Positions 1-9,935 of a stretch of 64,000 bases of DNA are shown here, piece by piece. The notes under the pieces were generated by a model. The model had not been told where the DNA came from, made no database searches, and saw only the letters and a list, made by a program, of their open reading frames with translations. Both the position numbers and the translations under genes were made by a program. Source of the stretch: Enhygromyxa salina (GTDB lineage Bacteria > Myxococcota_A > Polyangia > Nannocystales > Nannocystaceae); assembly GCF_002994635.1 (NCBI RefSeq), contig NZ_PVNL01000118.1, forward strand, positions 1-64,000, in the 5' to 3' direction. How positions within the stretch are numbered: position 1 is the first letter of the stretch; the number at the start of each line of letters is the position of its first letter.

Positions 1-2
1 CC

Positions 3-710
3 GCCCCGCCTCACGAAGCTGCGATCGTCAGCCAGCCCACGGCACCCGCGCCCGAGCCCCCGCAGACAGTCGTCGTCCCGCTGTCGCCGTCGACTGGCGC
101 GGCGCTCGGTCCCCCGCCGCCCGCCAAGCGCCGGTTCGGCAAGCTCGAGCTGGCGATCATCAGCTTCCTCTGCTTCGACCTGTTGTTGTTCGTCGCGTGG
201 CGGCTGCTCGCGGACGACAGCGAGGCGGGCGAAGACCAGCTCGCCGAGCTCGACGACAACGACAGCGACGCCGCCAAGGCCAGCCCCGCTCACGCGCCCA
301 ACGAAGCGCCCTCACCAGCCGCTGCCGAACCCGAGCCCGACCCACACACACCCGCGCCCAGGACCGCCCCCACAAGCGTCGAAGATGCCCTCGCCGCTGC
401 GCTCCCGCCCGGACCAGCCGCGCCTGGACCGACCCGGCCCAAGACCCAGTCACTCAGCGACAAGGACTTCCGCGAGGCGATGGTCGACGCCCGCGACGAC
501 ATCGTCGCCAGCTGCCTCGACACCCGCATGCGTCGCACGCTCAAGGTCTCACTCAAGGTGGCGCCCACCGGCGAGGTCAGCTTCGCCCGGGTTGTCGGCG
601 GCCTCGCCGACACCCAGCTCGGTCGCTGCGTCGTCAAGCGGGTCTATCAGATCGAGTTCCCGGCGACCCACGAGGGCGGCGGGCACGTCTACACGCTTCG
701 GCTCCGCTGA
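3..710 (+). CDS. Membrane-anchored protein with AgmX/PglI-like C-terminal domain (5' end outside window)
   Basis: The frame is open at the left edge, so the true start lies outside the window. The visible part has a Pro/Ala-rich stretch, one membrane helix (visible residues about 48-69, preceded by KRR), a second long acidic and Pro/Ala-rich linker, and a C-terminal domain of about 80 residues with two cysteines (IVASC, GRCVV). That domain resembles the AgmX/PglI C-terminal domain found in myxobacterial gliding and envelope proteins. The helix-plus-linker layout fits a TonB-like periplasm-spanning protein. A kinase or zinc-ribbon domain could precede the helix but cannot be seen. The family assignment is by pattern and moderate. 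Confidence 0.7.
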   Translation, partial: APPHEAAIVSQPTAPAPEPPQTVVVPLSPSTGAALGPPPPAKRRFGKLELAIISFLCFDLLLFVAWRLLADDSEAGEDQLAELDDNDSDAAKASPAHAPNEAPSPAAAEPEPDPHTPAPRTAPTSVEDALAAALPPGPAAPGPTRPKTQSLSDKDFREAMVDARDDIVASCLDTRMRRTLKVSLKVAPTGEVSFARVVGGLADTQLGRCVVKRVYQIEFPATHEGGGHVYTLRLR

Positions 711-736
711 GCCAAACCGCGCACGGACAACTCGAG

Positions 737-766
737 AGCCCCCTGTGCGAAGGCGCGCAGGGGGCT
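737..766. terminator. Bidirectional terminator-like hairpin between convergent genes
   Basis: A 13-bp inverted repeat (AGCCCCCTGTGCG against CGCGCAGGGGGCT, one G-T wobble) with a 4-nt loop AAGG lies in the 77-bp gap between the stop of the plus-strand gene and the stop of the minus-strand peroxiredoxin gene. Its place and symmetry suggest termination from both sides. It has no long T-tract. Confidence 0.6.
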
Positions 767-787
767 CACGAGCGAGAACTGGGTCGC

Positions 788-1420
788 TCAAGCGGTCGGA
801 TCGGGGACGTAGCGCAGGTACGGCTTGACCGTCTCGAACTCGCCAAACTTCTGCTTGGCGTCCGCGTCGCTCAGGCTCGGCACGACGATCACCCGGTCAC
901 CATGGTTCCAGTTGACCGGCGTCGCGACCTGGTGGTTCGCGGTCAGCTGCAGGCTGTCGATCGTCCGCAGGATCTCTTGAAAGTTGCGACCGGTGCTGGC
1001 GGGGTAGGTCAGCGTCAGCTTGACGGTCTTGTCTGGTGCGATCACGAACACCGAGCGGACGGTCAGCGTGTTGTTCGCCTTCTCGTGGATCATGTCGTAG
1101 AGGTTGGCGATCTCGCGCTTGGGGTCCGCGATCAGCGGGAAATTGAGCGCCGTGCCCTGGGTCTCCTCGATGTCGCCGGCCCACCCGTGGTGGTCTTCGA
1201 TCGGATCGACGGACAGCCCGGCCACCTTCACGTTGCGTCGATCGAACTCGGGCTTGAGCCGGGCGACCTCGCCGAGCTCGGTCGTGCACACCGGGGTGTA
1301 GTCCTTCGGATGCGAGAACAAGATGCCCCACGAGTCGCCGAGCCACTCGTGAAAGTTGAGCTCGCCTTGGGTGGTGGTGGCGGTGAAGTTGGGGGCGGTG
1401 TCGCCGAGTCGAATGGCCAT
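788..1420 (-). CDS. 1-Cys peroxiredoxin (Prx6 type)
   Basis: The 210-residue product is a thiol peroxidase that reduces H2O2 and alkyl hydroperoxides in the cytoplasm. The peroxidatic motif PVCTTE is present with Cys45, and no other cysteine occurs in the protein, which marks the 1-Cys class. Length and the long C-terminal arm after residue 165 match the Prx6 subfamily. An AGGAGA ribosome site five bases upstream supports the ATG start. It is transcribed alone, convergent with the gene to its left. Nothing in the upstream sequence identifies an oxidative-stress regulator. Confidence 0.95.
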   Translation of the reverse strand: MAIRLGDTAPNFTATTTQGELNFHEWLGDSWGILFSHPKDYTPVCTTELGEVARLKPEFDRRNVKVAGLSVDPIEDHHGWAGDIEETQGTALNFPLIADPKREIANLYDMIHEKANNTLTVRSVFVIAPDKTVKLTLTYPASTGRNFQEILRTIDSLQLTANHQVATPVNWNHGDRVIVVPSLSDADAKQKFGEFETVKPYLRYVPDPTA

Positions 1421-1425
1421 GGTTG

Positions 1426-1431
1426 TCTCCT
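1426..1431 (-). promoter_or_regulatory. Ribosome binding site of the peroxiredoxin gene
   Basis: AGGAGA on the minus strand, five bases before the ATG, fixes the start of the peroxiredoxin at 1420. Confidence 0.7.
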
Positions 1432-1617
1432 GAGGGTTGCGGGGTCGGCCGCCGCTCCAGCCGGAGCTGGCGGGGCCGGAGCATAACGCGTCGGCCGGGC
1501 GGCTTCAGCGAAGCCGGCGGCCCGATCGCCGGAGAGTTTTGCGTGAGCTTGGGCACCGTAGTCGGCCAGTGATCGCCGGGCGTAGAGCGCTGACCGCCAC
1601 GCTGATAGTCTGTGGTC

Positions 1618-2085
1618 ATGACTAGCCTGCGGAGCCTTGCTGGAGTTCTGACCGCGCTCGTGTGGCTGGGCGCGTGTGCGAGCGACGACGCGATGGACAC
1701 CAACGCCGGCACCGAGACCGCGACCGAGACAGACTCGACCGGCGACGGTGACGGTGACGGTGACGGCGATGGCGAGTGCACGCCGCCGCCCGGCGTGTTT
1801 GGTGACTGCGGGCCGGGCACGGACGCGTGCATGACCGACGGACCGAAGCTGTGTGTGGTGGACAACCAGAACGCGCCTTCGATCGCCGTGTGTGGACGCC
1901 GCTGCTCCGACACCTGCGACTGCTGGGCGCCACCCGCCGACGGCGAGGCGGAGGTCGCGTGCTCGTCGCTGATCCCGGGTGACGAGGGCGTGTGCGTGCT
2001 CGACTGCTCGGGCTCGAAGGCGTGCCCAAGCGGGATGATCTGCACCGACGAGGTCGGCCTCGAAGTGTGCGTGTTCCAGCAGTAG
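1618..2085 (+). CDS. Cys-rich lipoprotein with Asp-Gly repeat linker
   Basis: The product has a signal peptide ending in a lipobox (LGAC), then a Thr/Glu/Asp linker containing a run of DG repeats, then a small domain of about 100 residues with some 17 cysteines, probably disulfide-bonded at the cell surface. This layout recurs in Nannocystaceae lipoproteins. The ATG at 1618 gives a compact signal peptide; a GTG two codons upstream is also possible. No enzymatic motif is visible, so function is unknown. It stands alone, divergent from the peroxiredoxin gene. Confidence 0.85.
   Translation: MTSLRSLAGVLTALVWLGACASDDAMDTNAGTETATETDSTGDGDGDGDGDGECTPPPGVFGDCGPGTDACMTDGPKLCVVDNQNAPSIAVCGRRCSDTCDCWAPPADGEAEVACSSLIPGDEGVCVLDCSGSKACPSGMICTDEVGLEVCVFQQ
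1741..1774 (+). repeat. GACGGT/GACGGC codon repeats (Asp-Gly linker)
   Basis: Six-base GAC-GGN repeats encode the DG linker of the lipoprotein. Similar tracts occur in two other lipoprotein genes of this window. Confidence 0.8.
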
Positions 2086-2170
2086 CGGCGGGTTTGAGCC
2101 TCGGCGCCCTCGCAGCGCGAGCGTGCGAAGCCGAGCAAGGCGAGCGGCGAGGCGACGGCGGGTCTGAACA

Positions 2171-3208
2171 ATGCTTAGGATGCGAGCCGTGAGCACGCCC
2201 CCGCCCCTGACCGCCGAGCCCCCGAGTCTGCCGAAGCACTCCGGCCCGCCCACGATCGTGTCGAGCCTCGACCTCGACTCGCTCGAGCCGGGGACCCGGC
2301 ACAACCTGCACCTGGATCTGTTCCGTGATCCGGCGGGCCAGCAGCTGCGGATCCCCGTGCTCGTGGTCAAGGGCGCCGAGCCAGGCCCGGTGCTGGGGAT
2401 CACGGCTGCGATCCACGGCAACGAGCTCAACGGGATCCCGGCGGTGCATCGGTTTGTCCACGGACTCGACCCCAAGCGCCTGCGCGGGACCGTGGTCGGG
2501 ATCAGCGTGGTCAACATCCCGGGCTTCTTGCTGCGCCGTCGCGGGTTCTCGGACGCCCGCGATCTCAACCGCCTGTTCCCCGGCAAGACGGGCGGGACCG
2601 ACTCGCAGCTGGTGATCATGCGCCTGCGCGAGCAGTTCTTGACCCACGTCAATTACCTGGTCGACCTCCACACCGCGGGCCCGGGTCGGACCAACCCGGT
2701 CTACGCTCGCGTCGATCTCGAGGACCCGGCCTCGGTCGAGCTCGGGATCGCGGCGAGGCCCGACCTGATCGTCAACAAGCCCGCGAGCCCCAAGACCCTG
2801 CGCGGGGCCGCGCGAGCGCTGGGGATCCCCTGCGTGACCCTCGAGCTGGGCGCGCCGCAGGTGCTGCAGCCCGAGATCGTGCTGCGCGCGACCAAGGGCC
2901 TGCGCCGGATCGCGCGTCACCTCGAGATGCTCTCGCGTCCGCTCGGCCTGGGCGGGCGCCCTCCCCTGTGCAACGAGTCGAGCTGGGTCTACAGCGAGCA
3001 CGGCGGGCTGCTCGAGGTGTTCCCCGACCTGCTGGCCCGCGTGCGCAAGGGCCAGCCGATCGCCCACATCGTCAACCTGTTTGGCGAGATCGTTGGCGAG
3101 TACAAGGCGCCGTTCAAGGCGATCGTGATCGGCAAGACCGCCGACCCGGTCGCCCCGATCGGCACCCGGATCGTGCACCTGGGCAAGCTGGTCCCCTGGG
3201 ACGAATAG
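2171..3208 (+). CDS. Succinylglutamate desuccinylase/aspartoacylase (AstE/AspA) family zinc hydrolase
   Basis: The 345-residue protein belongs to the M14-like AstE/AspA family, zinc enzymes that cleave N-acyl amino acids or related amides. The zinc site reads HGNE (His82, Glu85) with the third ligand in VDLHTA (His167), and the DLNR substrate motif follows at about 131-134. A C-terminal beta-rich segment (residues about 260-340) is typical of the family. Three possible starts (ATG 2171, ATG 2180, GTG 2189) lie close together. It is not in an arginine-catabolism (ast) operon, so the true substrate cannot be named. Confidence 0.88.
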   Translation: MLRMRAVSTPPPLTAEPPSLPKHSGPPTIVSSLDLDSLEPGTRHNLHLDLFRDPAGQQLRIPVLVVKGAEPGPVLGITAAIHGNELNGIPAVHRFVHGLDPKRLRGTVVGISVVNIPGFLLRRRGFSDARDLNRLFPGKTGGTDSQLVIMRLREQFLTHVNYLVDLHTAGPGRTNPVYARVDLEDPASVELGIAARPDLIVNKPASPKTLRGAARALGIPCVTLELGAPQVLQPEIVLRATKGLRRIARHLEMLSRPLGLGGRPPLCNESSWVYSEHGGLLEVFPDLLARVRKGQPIAHIVNLFGEIVGEYKAPFKAIVIGKTADPVAPIGTRIVHLGKLVPWDE

Positions 3209-3318
3209 TCACTGTGCCGCGAACGCGGTGGTTCGATCACGCGGGCGCCTGATTTTTCAAGTGAGACGTCGCGGCTGGTGGCGCACGTGCGGGGCTGTCT
3301 GCTCTGGTAGGCTTTGGC

Positions 3319-4236
3319 ATGCCTAAATTGTTTGTCTCGACGTGCGTGAGCTTCGGCGTGGTGTTGCTGCTTGGCTGTCAGCCCACGACCTCCGAGCCAG
3401 GCGAAGATGAGGATCTGCCGGCGGTGCCGGTCGAGGCCGAGGACGCTGCCCAGGTGATGGCCGAGCAGATCTGCGGCGACCTGTTCGAGTGCGCGTGCGC
3501 GAACACGGCTGCGTTTCTGGATCAAGCCGACTGCGTCGAACGAGAGACCGAGCAGCTTCAGATCGAGTTCGACACGATGCTCGCGGATGGCGCGACCTGG
3601 AACGCCGAGTGTGCGGGCGAGCTCTCCAAGACCTGGACGAAGTGGGCGTGTCACGGTCCGACCGTGGCCCAGCGCCAGTCTTCGTACGACCCACGCGTGT
3701 GCCCGATCGTCAAAGGCAACTTGGGTCTTGGCGCCAACTGCTTTCGCCTGAGGATCGGTGATCCGTGTCGTGAGGGGTTGGCGTGCATCGACCAAATCTG
3801 TGTCGAGAGCCCAACCTTGCCCGTCCCGATCGGCGGCGTGTGTGAACTTCAGTGGGAGACGCTGCCGTGCGAGTCCGGCAGCTACTGCGCCTGGAACGGC
3901 GAGGGCCAGCCTACCTGCGTGGCCGTGCCTCAGGCTGGCGACCCCTGCGACCCCGCCCAGGACTACCTGTGCGGGCTCTCGTCGCATGACCTGATCTGCG
4001 ATGAGTCCACCGCCACGTGCGTCTCGGCGCCAACCACCGGCGAGCCTTGCTTCGATCAGTTCCTGTGCGGACCGGGCAACTACTGTGACGGCGGCAAGGA
4101 CTTCACCTGCCAGCCGCGACGAGAGCTCGGCGACGGATGTGGCGCCGACGCGGTGTGCCCGGTCGACGCCTCGTGTGTCAGCAACATCTGTACGGCCGAT
4201 CAACCGGCCGTGTGCAACCTGATCAATTGGCCGTGA
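3319..4236 (+). CDS. Cys-rich surface lipoprotein, function unknown
   Basis: The 305-residue product begins with a signal peptide and a clear lipobox (LLLGC), followed by an acidic linker and a domain with more than 30 cysteines in repeated patterns of the kind G-x-x-C and C-x-S-x-x-C. Such repeated Cys modules are common in secreted myxobacterial proteins. Its 3' end overlaps the stop of the convergent acyl-CoA dehydrogenase gene by 14 bases. No catalytic motif was recognised. Confidence 0.85.
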   Translation: MPKLFVSTCVSFGVVLLLGCQPTTSEPGEDEDLPAVPVEAEDAAQVMAEQICGDLFECACANTAAFLDQADCVERETEQLQIEFDTMLADGATWNAECAGELSKTWTKWACHGPTVAQRQSSYDPRVCPIVKGNLGLGANCFRLRIGDPCREGLACIDQICVESPTLPVPIGGVCELQWETLPCESGSYCAWNGEGQPTCVAVPQAGDPCDPAQDYLCGLSSHDLICDESTATCVSAPTTGEPCFDQFLCGPGNYCDGGKDFTCQPRRELGDGCGADAVCPVDASCVSNICTADQPAVCNLINWP

Positions 4237-6040
4237 ACAGCGACGGGTCGAGGCAGCTGGTGTCGCCGTTGCGGATCGCCTTGCTGGTCGCGGTCACCTG
4301 CGGCAAGAACGTGGCGGTGAAGTAGTCGAGGTTGAGCAGCTTGCCCTTCAAGAAGTTGGTCTCGCCTCGCGCGGCGATCTTGCGCTTGGCGACCCGCGCC
4401 TGATCCAGCGCCTCTTGCCCGAGCACCGTGTAGCCGAGCGCCTGCAGGAACGGCACCGCCTGCAGCATGGCCTCGTCGATGTCCTGTTGCCCGACCCCGG
4501 CGATGTGCATGGCCGCGGCCGCGACCGCGTCGATCGCCTTGCCGAGCGCCGTGGCCTGGGCGTCGAAGCCCTCGACCTGCGCGGCCTCGATCTCGGCCTT
4601 GGCGTCTTGCATCCACTCCATGAACAGGCGGCCGCCCTCCATCCGCATCTTGCGACCGAGCAGGTCCAGCGCCTGGATCCCGTTGGTGCCCTCGTAGATC
4701 GACTGAATCTTGGCGTCACGGACCAGCTGCTCGACCGGGAATTCCTGCGTGAAGCCGTAGCCGCCGAAGATCTGCACGGCCGTCACCGCGATGTCGAAGC
4801 CGAGATCCGTGCACATCGACTTGACGACCGGGACCAGCAGCTCGACCCGACGGTGGAGCTTGGCGCGGCGGTCTTCGTCGGGGTGCGACTCGGCGATGTC
4901 AGCGCTCAGCGCCAGGCGGTAGGCCATTGAGCGCATGGTCTCGACCAGCACCTTTTGGTTCATGAGCATGCGCCGGACGTCCGGGTGGTTCACGATCGGC
5001 ACGCGCTTGGCGTTGGGATCGCGCAGGTGCTTGAGCGAGGTGCCCTGGACGCGCTCGTGCACGTAGGCCCGCGCGTACTGAAACGCCGCCGAGCCGGCCG
5101 CGAGGCCCTGCACGCCCACGCCGATCCGGGCCTCGTTCATCATGTCGAACATCAGGCGGATGCCCTCGCGCTCCTTGCCGACCATCCACCCGCGACACGG
5201 GCCGCGCGAGCCGATCCCCAGCACGCAGGTAGCCGAGCTCTTGATCCCCATCTTGTGCTCGAGCTTGAGCACGTGGGCGCCGTTGCGGTCCTGCAGCTCG
5301 AGGGTCTCGGTGTCGAACCAGAACTTGGGGACCATGAACAAGCTCAGGCCCTTGGTGCCCTCGGGCGAGCCTGGCGTGCGCGCCAGCACCAGGTGGCAGA
5401 TGTTCTCGACCAGGTTCGAGTCGCCGCCCGTGATGAAGATCTTCTCGCCCTCGAGCAGCCACACGTCGGACTGATCGGGGCTGGGCACGGCCTTGGTCCG
5501 GTTGTCACCGACCGAGGAGCCAGCGTCGGCTTCGGTCAGGCACATGGTCCCGCCCCACTCACCCGCAAAAATTTTCTCGGCGACCGGTCGCGCGAGCCCC
5601 TCGGGGCCGTGGTTCTTGATCACCCGGGCTGCCGCCGAGGACAGGCCCACGTACATCTGCAGCGACATGTTCGCGCCCGACATGACCTCGCTCAGGAACG
5701 CCCCGATCACGTAGGGCATGCCCGAGCCGCCGTAGTCGGGGTCGGCACGCGGCGCGGTCCAGCCACCCTCGCGCATTTGATCCCAGGCTTCTTTGTAGCC
5801 CTCGGGCAAGGTCACGTTGCCCTCGGCGTCGAGCGTGCAGCCGGTTTGATCACCGATCGCGTTGAGCGGCGCGAACACGTCGCGCGCGAACTTGTAGGCC
5901 TCCTCGACCGTGGTCTGGTAGGTGTCCTGGTCAAAGTCGGCGTACCTCTCACACTCGACGAGCTGCTCATGGATCCGCAGCTGGTCGAAGTAGGTGAAGA
6001 ACACGTCCTCGGTATCGAAGGTAAACGCGGTGCTGCTCAC
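4223..6040 (-). CDS. Acyl-CoA dehydrogenase, long (about 600-residue) type
   Basis: This FAD enzyme introduces a trans-2 double bond into an acyl-CoA. The 605 residues show the N-terminal helical domain, the middle beta domain (MCLTEADAGSS), the C-terminal helical domain with the catalytic base in IYEGTNG (Glu450), and an extra helical C-terminal extension of about 130 residues seen in the DmdC/FadE-like 600-residue branch. The true acyl substrate is not evident from sequence; annotation as methylmercaptopropionyl-CoA dehydrogenase would be over-specific. The start is GTG. The next gene upstream on the same strand ends 162 bases before it. Confidence 0.93.
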   Translation of the reverse strand: MSSTAFTFDTEDVFFTYFDQLRIHEQLVECERYADFDQDTYQTTVEEAYKFARDVFAPLNAIGDQTGCTLDAEGNVTLPEGYKEAWDQMREGGWTAPRADPDYGGSGMPYVIGAFLSEVMSGANMSLQMYVGLSSAAARVIKNHGPEGLARPVAEKIFAGEWGGTMCLTEADAGSSVGDNRTKAVPSPDQSDVWLLEGEKIFITGGDSNLVENICHLVLARTPGSPEGTKGLSLFMVPKFWFDTETLELQDRNGAHVLKLEHKMGIKSSATCVLGIGSRGPCRGWMVGKEREGIRLMFDMMNEARIGVGVQGLAAGSAAFQYARAYVHERVQGTSLKHLRDPNAKRVPIVNHPDVRRMLMNQKVLVETMRSMAYRLALSADIAESHPDEDRRAKLHRRVELLVPVVKSMCTDLGFDIAVTAVQIFGGYGFTQEFPVEQLVRDAKIQSIYEGTNGIQALDLLGRKMRMEGGRLFMEWMQDAKAEIEAAQVEGFDAQATALGKAIDAVAAAAMHIAGVGQQDIDEAMLQAVPFLQALGYTVLGQEALDQARVAKRKIAARGETNFLKGKLLNLDYFTATFLPQVTATSKAIRNGDTSCLDPSLFTAN

Positions 6041-6202
6041 GGCTCGGGGTGTACTCCTCGATCGCCAACTTTTCCAGAGCCGGGCGAATTCGGGCAGCTA
6101 CGGCGTTAGAATAGTGAGCATGCGCAGCATGCGATTGCCGCGCGCAGCCGGCCGGGGCCGCGGGGGAACCAGCGCAAACAGCGTGACGCGCCCGGTCGAG
6201 GA

Positions 6203-8206
6203 TCAGTCCGCGCCCGAGTACTCGTTGGCCTCGAACATCCGAACGATCTTGATGATGCCCATCATCGGGTGCTGCACGTTGTCGCAGCGGATCCGGTTGT
6301 CGAACACCGTGGTTCGGATCCCGCCCTCCACGTACTTGCGATCGCTGACGTAGAACATGTCGACGTCGTCCACGAACTGCAGCTGCATCATGCTGCGGAT
6401 CCCTCGGAGCATGCTGACCCGATAGAACTCGCGCTTTTGGTCGTCGCCCACGTCGCGGGCGAGCTGCCACGCGTCGATCAGGCCCTCGAGATACACGCCG
6501 GTGGAGCTGGCGTGGGGCACCCCCCAGCCCTTGGCGACCGCGTAGAAGCGACCCATCTCGTCGGGGTAGACGAACTCGCCCGGGTCCCACTGCTGCATGT
6601 TGTCGACCAGCCAGGTCGCGATCTCGAAGCAGAACGCCTGGAGCTCGTCCTTGAACGCCTGCTCGTCGGGGCCCAGCGCCTTCCACATCGCGTAGTCGGC
6701 CTGCAGGTGCCAGGGCACGAACGCCGGGTTGCGGTTGGCCTCGTCGAGGTGCCACTTGCGGTGGAACTCGAACGACAGCTTGTACTTGCGCAGGATCTCC
6801 GGATCCTTGGTGTCGGCGTAGATCGTGGCCCAAAACAGCATGGCCTCGCCCGGATAGAAGTTGAAGTACTCCTTGTCCGACCCCTTGTAGAAGCTGGTGA
6901 ACGAGCCGTCCTCGTGCCACAAGAAGTCCACGGTGCGGCGCAGGGCGGCGATCTCGTCGGCCCACTTCTCGCGCTTGGGGTGCAGCCACATGGCCATGCC
7001 AGCCAGGGCGAGGCCGCCGAGCTTGGTCTTGCGGTTGTGCTCGATGATGCCCAGCACGTCGGGCGCGACCGGCTCGAGCTCGGTGAAGGTCACCTGCTGG
7101 CGGTCGCGCTCATAGTGGAAGAAGTGCGCGAGGTTGTAGTCGATGTTCTTCTCGACCAGGTCGAACACGGCCTGATCCTGGCGGTCGTGGGCCCAGCGAA
7201 CCATCGCGTTGGTCGCCATCCACTGCCGGATCATGTTGTTGTTCTTGTCCTCTTTCTCGGGGCTCGGGAAGTAGTGGTAGGTCAGGCGGCCGTCCTCGTG
7301 GACGTTGTTGATCAGCCAGTTGGCCATGCCCGTCGCCAGCGCCTCGGTGCTGGCCTGGGTCACCTCTCGAATGTCCACGACCCGGTTTCCGCGGGTCATG
7401 ACCACGGCCTGCGCGGGTGAGCTGTCGAGCCGGACCAACACCTGATCGGCCTCGAAGGTCTCGAACGTGGAGGTCTCGAACGCCTCCTCGGTCAGGTTCC
7501 AGTCGTTGCGGATCAGCTTGAGCTGCTTGTTGACCTTGCGGTTTTGCGAGACGAACCACGTTGGCGCGTAGATCTTCTCTTTGTCGGCGTGGGTGACCCG
7601 CAGCCCGCGGATGCCCATGTGGTGCGGGATCTTGTGGCGGTCCTCGTCGAGCAGCAGCTTGCGCTGGGCCGCGTCGGCGTAGTCGTGAACCCGGTACGAG
7701 TGACTCAGGTTGATCTCGAGCCGGTTGACCCGGCTGGCCCGGTCGCCGAGCCCACGCCGACCGTCCTCGAGCGCCTGCAAGGTCACGTCCCACATCGTCG
7801 GCTCGGTCACGCTCACCTGCGAGGGCGCGCGCCACAGCTGATACAGGCGCTTGCCGTCCTCGCGAAACGCGATGTACACGGCCTGGCCCGGCTCGGTCAG
7901 GCGCGGCGGCAGCGTGCTTCGATCGACCGCCTCACCCGCCCAGGCCTTGGCCAACGCGGCCGCGAGCGCGTCTTGGTCGGCGTCGCGCAGCGGCTGCTGG
8001 GCGACCGTGTCGGCGTTCGGTGCGACGTCGGCGAGCTTGGCGTTCTTCTCGCTCTGCATGAACACCAGCCACACGACCACGACGATCGGGACCAGCAGCA
8101 GGTACGTCCACTGCGACTCGAACAGGCCGGCCGCAGGCTTGGCGGGCTTGGCGGGGGTGGCCGCCGATGCCGGCTTGGTCTCGTCGTTCTCGTCGCGCTC
8201 GGACAT
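6203..8206 (-). CDS. Single-pass membrane protein with six-hairpin-like helical domain, function unknown
   Basis: The 667-residue product has a short acidic and Ala/Pro-rich cytoplasmic tail, one membrane helix (about residues 32-50) and a large extracytoplasmic part. From about residue 260 on, regularly spaced helical hairpins with Trp/Tyr/His-rich motifs such as GRLTYHYFPS, HEDGSF and YVEGGIR suggest an alpha/alpha toroid like those of glycoside hydrolases and epimerases. No catalytic residues can be assigned with confidence. The frame continues upstream of the chosen ATG, but that extension is only the antisense of the neighbouring Asp-Gly repeat and was not accepted. Confidence 0.75.
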   Translation of the reverse strand: MSERDENDETKPASAATPAKPAKPAAGLFESQWTYLLLVPIVVVVWLVFMQSEKNAKLADVAPNADTVAQQPLRDADQDALAAALAKAWAGEAVDRSTLPPRLTEPGQAVYIAFREDGKRLYQLWRAPSQVSVTEPTMWDVTLQALEDGRRGLGDRASRVNRLEINLSHSYRVHDYADAAQRKLLLDEDRHKIPHHMGIRGLRVTHADKEKIYAPTWFVSQNRKVNKQLKLIRNDWNLTEEAFETSTFETFEADQVLVRLDSSPAQAVVMTRGNRVVDIREVTQASTEALATGMANWLINNVHEDGRLTYHYFPSPEKEDKNNNMIRQWMATNAMVRWAHDRQDQAVFDLVEKNIDYNLAHFFHYERDRQQVTFTELEPVAPDVLGIIEHNRKTKLGGLALAGMAMWLHPKREKWADEIAALRRTVDFLWHEDGSFTSFYKGSDKEYFNFYPGEAMLFWATIYADTKDPEILRKYKLSFEFHRKWHLDEANRNPAFVPWHLQADYAMWKALGPDEQAFKDELQAFCFEIATWLVDNMQQWDPGEFVYPDEMGRFYAVAKGWGVPHASSTGVYLEGLIDAWQLARDVGDDQKREFYRVSMLRGIRSMMQLQFVDDVDMFYVSDRKYVEGGIRTTVFDNRIRCDNVQHPMMGIIKIVRMFEANEYSGAD

Positions 8207-8303
8207 GCGCGCGCATCGTAACAGTCCGCCGTCTGGTGTCGACTGGCACCCGCGCGTGGCACCGAGATTCTCGCGCCCTCGCAGTTGCGGTAGAATCGCG
8301 CCC

Positions 8304-8972
<669 letters not shown>

Positions 8973-8975
8973 GAG

Positions 8976-9935
8976 CTAGGCGCCCGACGCCGAGATCACC
9001 AGCATCGTCAGGTAGCCGACGTAGATCAGGATGAACACGCCGCCCTCGACCCGGTTGATGCGGCCTTGCTTGCCGTACCCGAACGAGAACACCAGCAGCA
9101 GCACTGTCAGCGCGGCCATCACCGCGTAGTCGCGCTCGAGCAGCCCGGGCTCGAGCTCGCCGGGGTCTAGCAACGCGGGGAACGGCAGCACGGCGAGCAG
9201 GTTGAACACGTTCGAGCCCAGCACGTTGCCGATCGCCATCTCGTGCTCGCCGCGAAACGCCGCGGCCGCCGTGGCCGCGAGCTCGGGCAGGCTCGTGCCG
9301 ATCGCGACGATCGTCAGGCCGATCACCAGGTCGCTGACCTCGAGGATCCGGGCGATCGTCGACGCGCCCCACACGACCCCCTGTGACGAGGCCATCAGCA
9401 GCGCCAGCCCGATCACCAGCCACAGGGTCGCGCGGCCATAGCCGACCGCCGGCTCCTTGTCCTTGTCCTCGACCTCCTCGGCGGCGCGGCCCGTGCGGAT
9501 CGTGCGGATCAAGAACACGATCAGCAGCGCGATCAACACCCCGCCGTCGATCTGCGTCAGCGCGCCGTCGATCAACAACAACGCCGCCAGCGTCGTGATG
9601 CCGATGACGACCGGCAGCTCGCGGCGGACGATGTCTCGGTGCAGCCCGATCGGCTTGATCACCGCGCTGACGCCCAGCACCAGCGCGATATTGGTGATGT
9701 TGCTGCCGACCACGTTGCCCAGCGCGATCCCACCGCTGCCCTCGACCGACGCGACCGCCGAGACCAGCATCTCGGGGGCCGAGGTCCCGAACCCGACGAT
9801 CAGCATCCCGACCAACAGCGGCGAGACCCCCAGCCGACGCGCGAGGCTCGACGCGCCAAACACAAACCGATCGGCGCCGAACACCAGGCCCGCGAGCCCG
9901 ACCACCACTGCAACTCCGGCAAGCACGACGTCCAC
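8976..9935 (-). CDS. Calcium/sodium antiporter, CaCA family (YrbG-like)
   Basis: The 319-residue inner-membrane protein has about ten hydrophobic segments and the two inverted alpha repeats that define CaCA exchangers: GFGTSAPEM with GNVVGSNITN in the first half, and AIGTSLPEL with GNVLGSNVFN in the second. A hydrophilic loop (EEVEDKDKE, residues about 150-160) separates the halves. Length matches bacterial K+-independent exchangers such as YrbG. It presumably exports Ca2+ in exchange for Na+ or H+. Single gene; its product may matter here because several neighbours carry Asp-rich repeats or EF-hands, but no link is shown. Confidence 0.93.
   Translation of the reverse strand: MDVVLAGVAVVVGLAGLVFGADRFVFGASSLARRLGVSPLLVGMLIVGFGTSAPEMLVSAVASVEGSGGIALGNVVGSNITNIALVLGVSAVIKPIGLHRDIVRRELPVVIGITTLAALLLIDGALTQIDGGVLIALLIVFLIRTIRTGRAAEEVEDKDKEPAVGYGRATLWLVIGLALLMASSQGVVWGASTIARILEVSDLVIGLTIVAIGTSLPELAATAAAAFRGEHEMAIGNVLGSNVFNLLAVLPFPALLDPGELEPGLLERDYAVMAALTVLLLVFSFGYGKQGRINRVEGGVFILIYVGYLTMLVISASGA

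Noticed and set aside
3218..3256. Small CCGCG/CGCGG hairpin and nearby T-run after the AstE-like gene
   Set aside because: The T-run is about 20 bases away from the hairpin, so a terminator cannot be supported.
6118..6132. GCATGC-GCA-GCATGC repeat upstream of the acyl-CoA dehydrogenase gene
   Set aside because: Two copies of a common palindromic hexamer; too little to call an operator.
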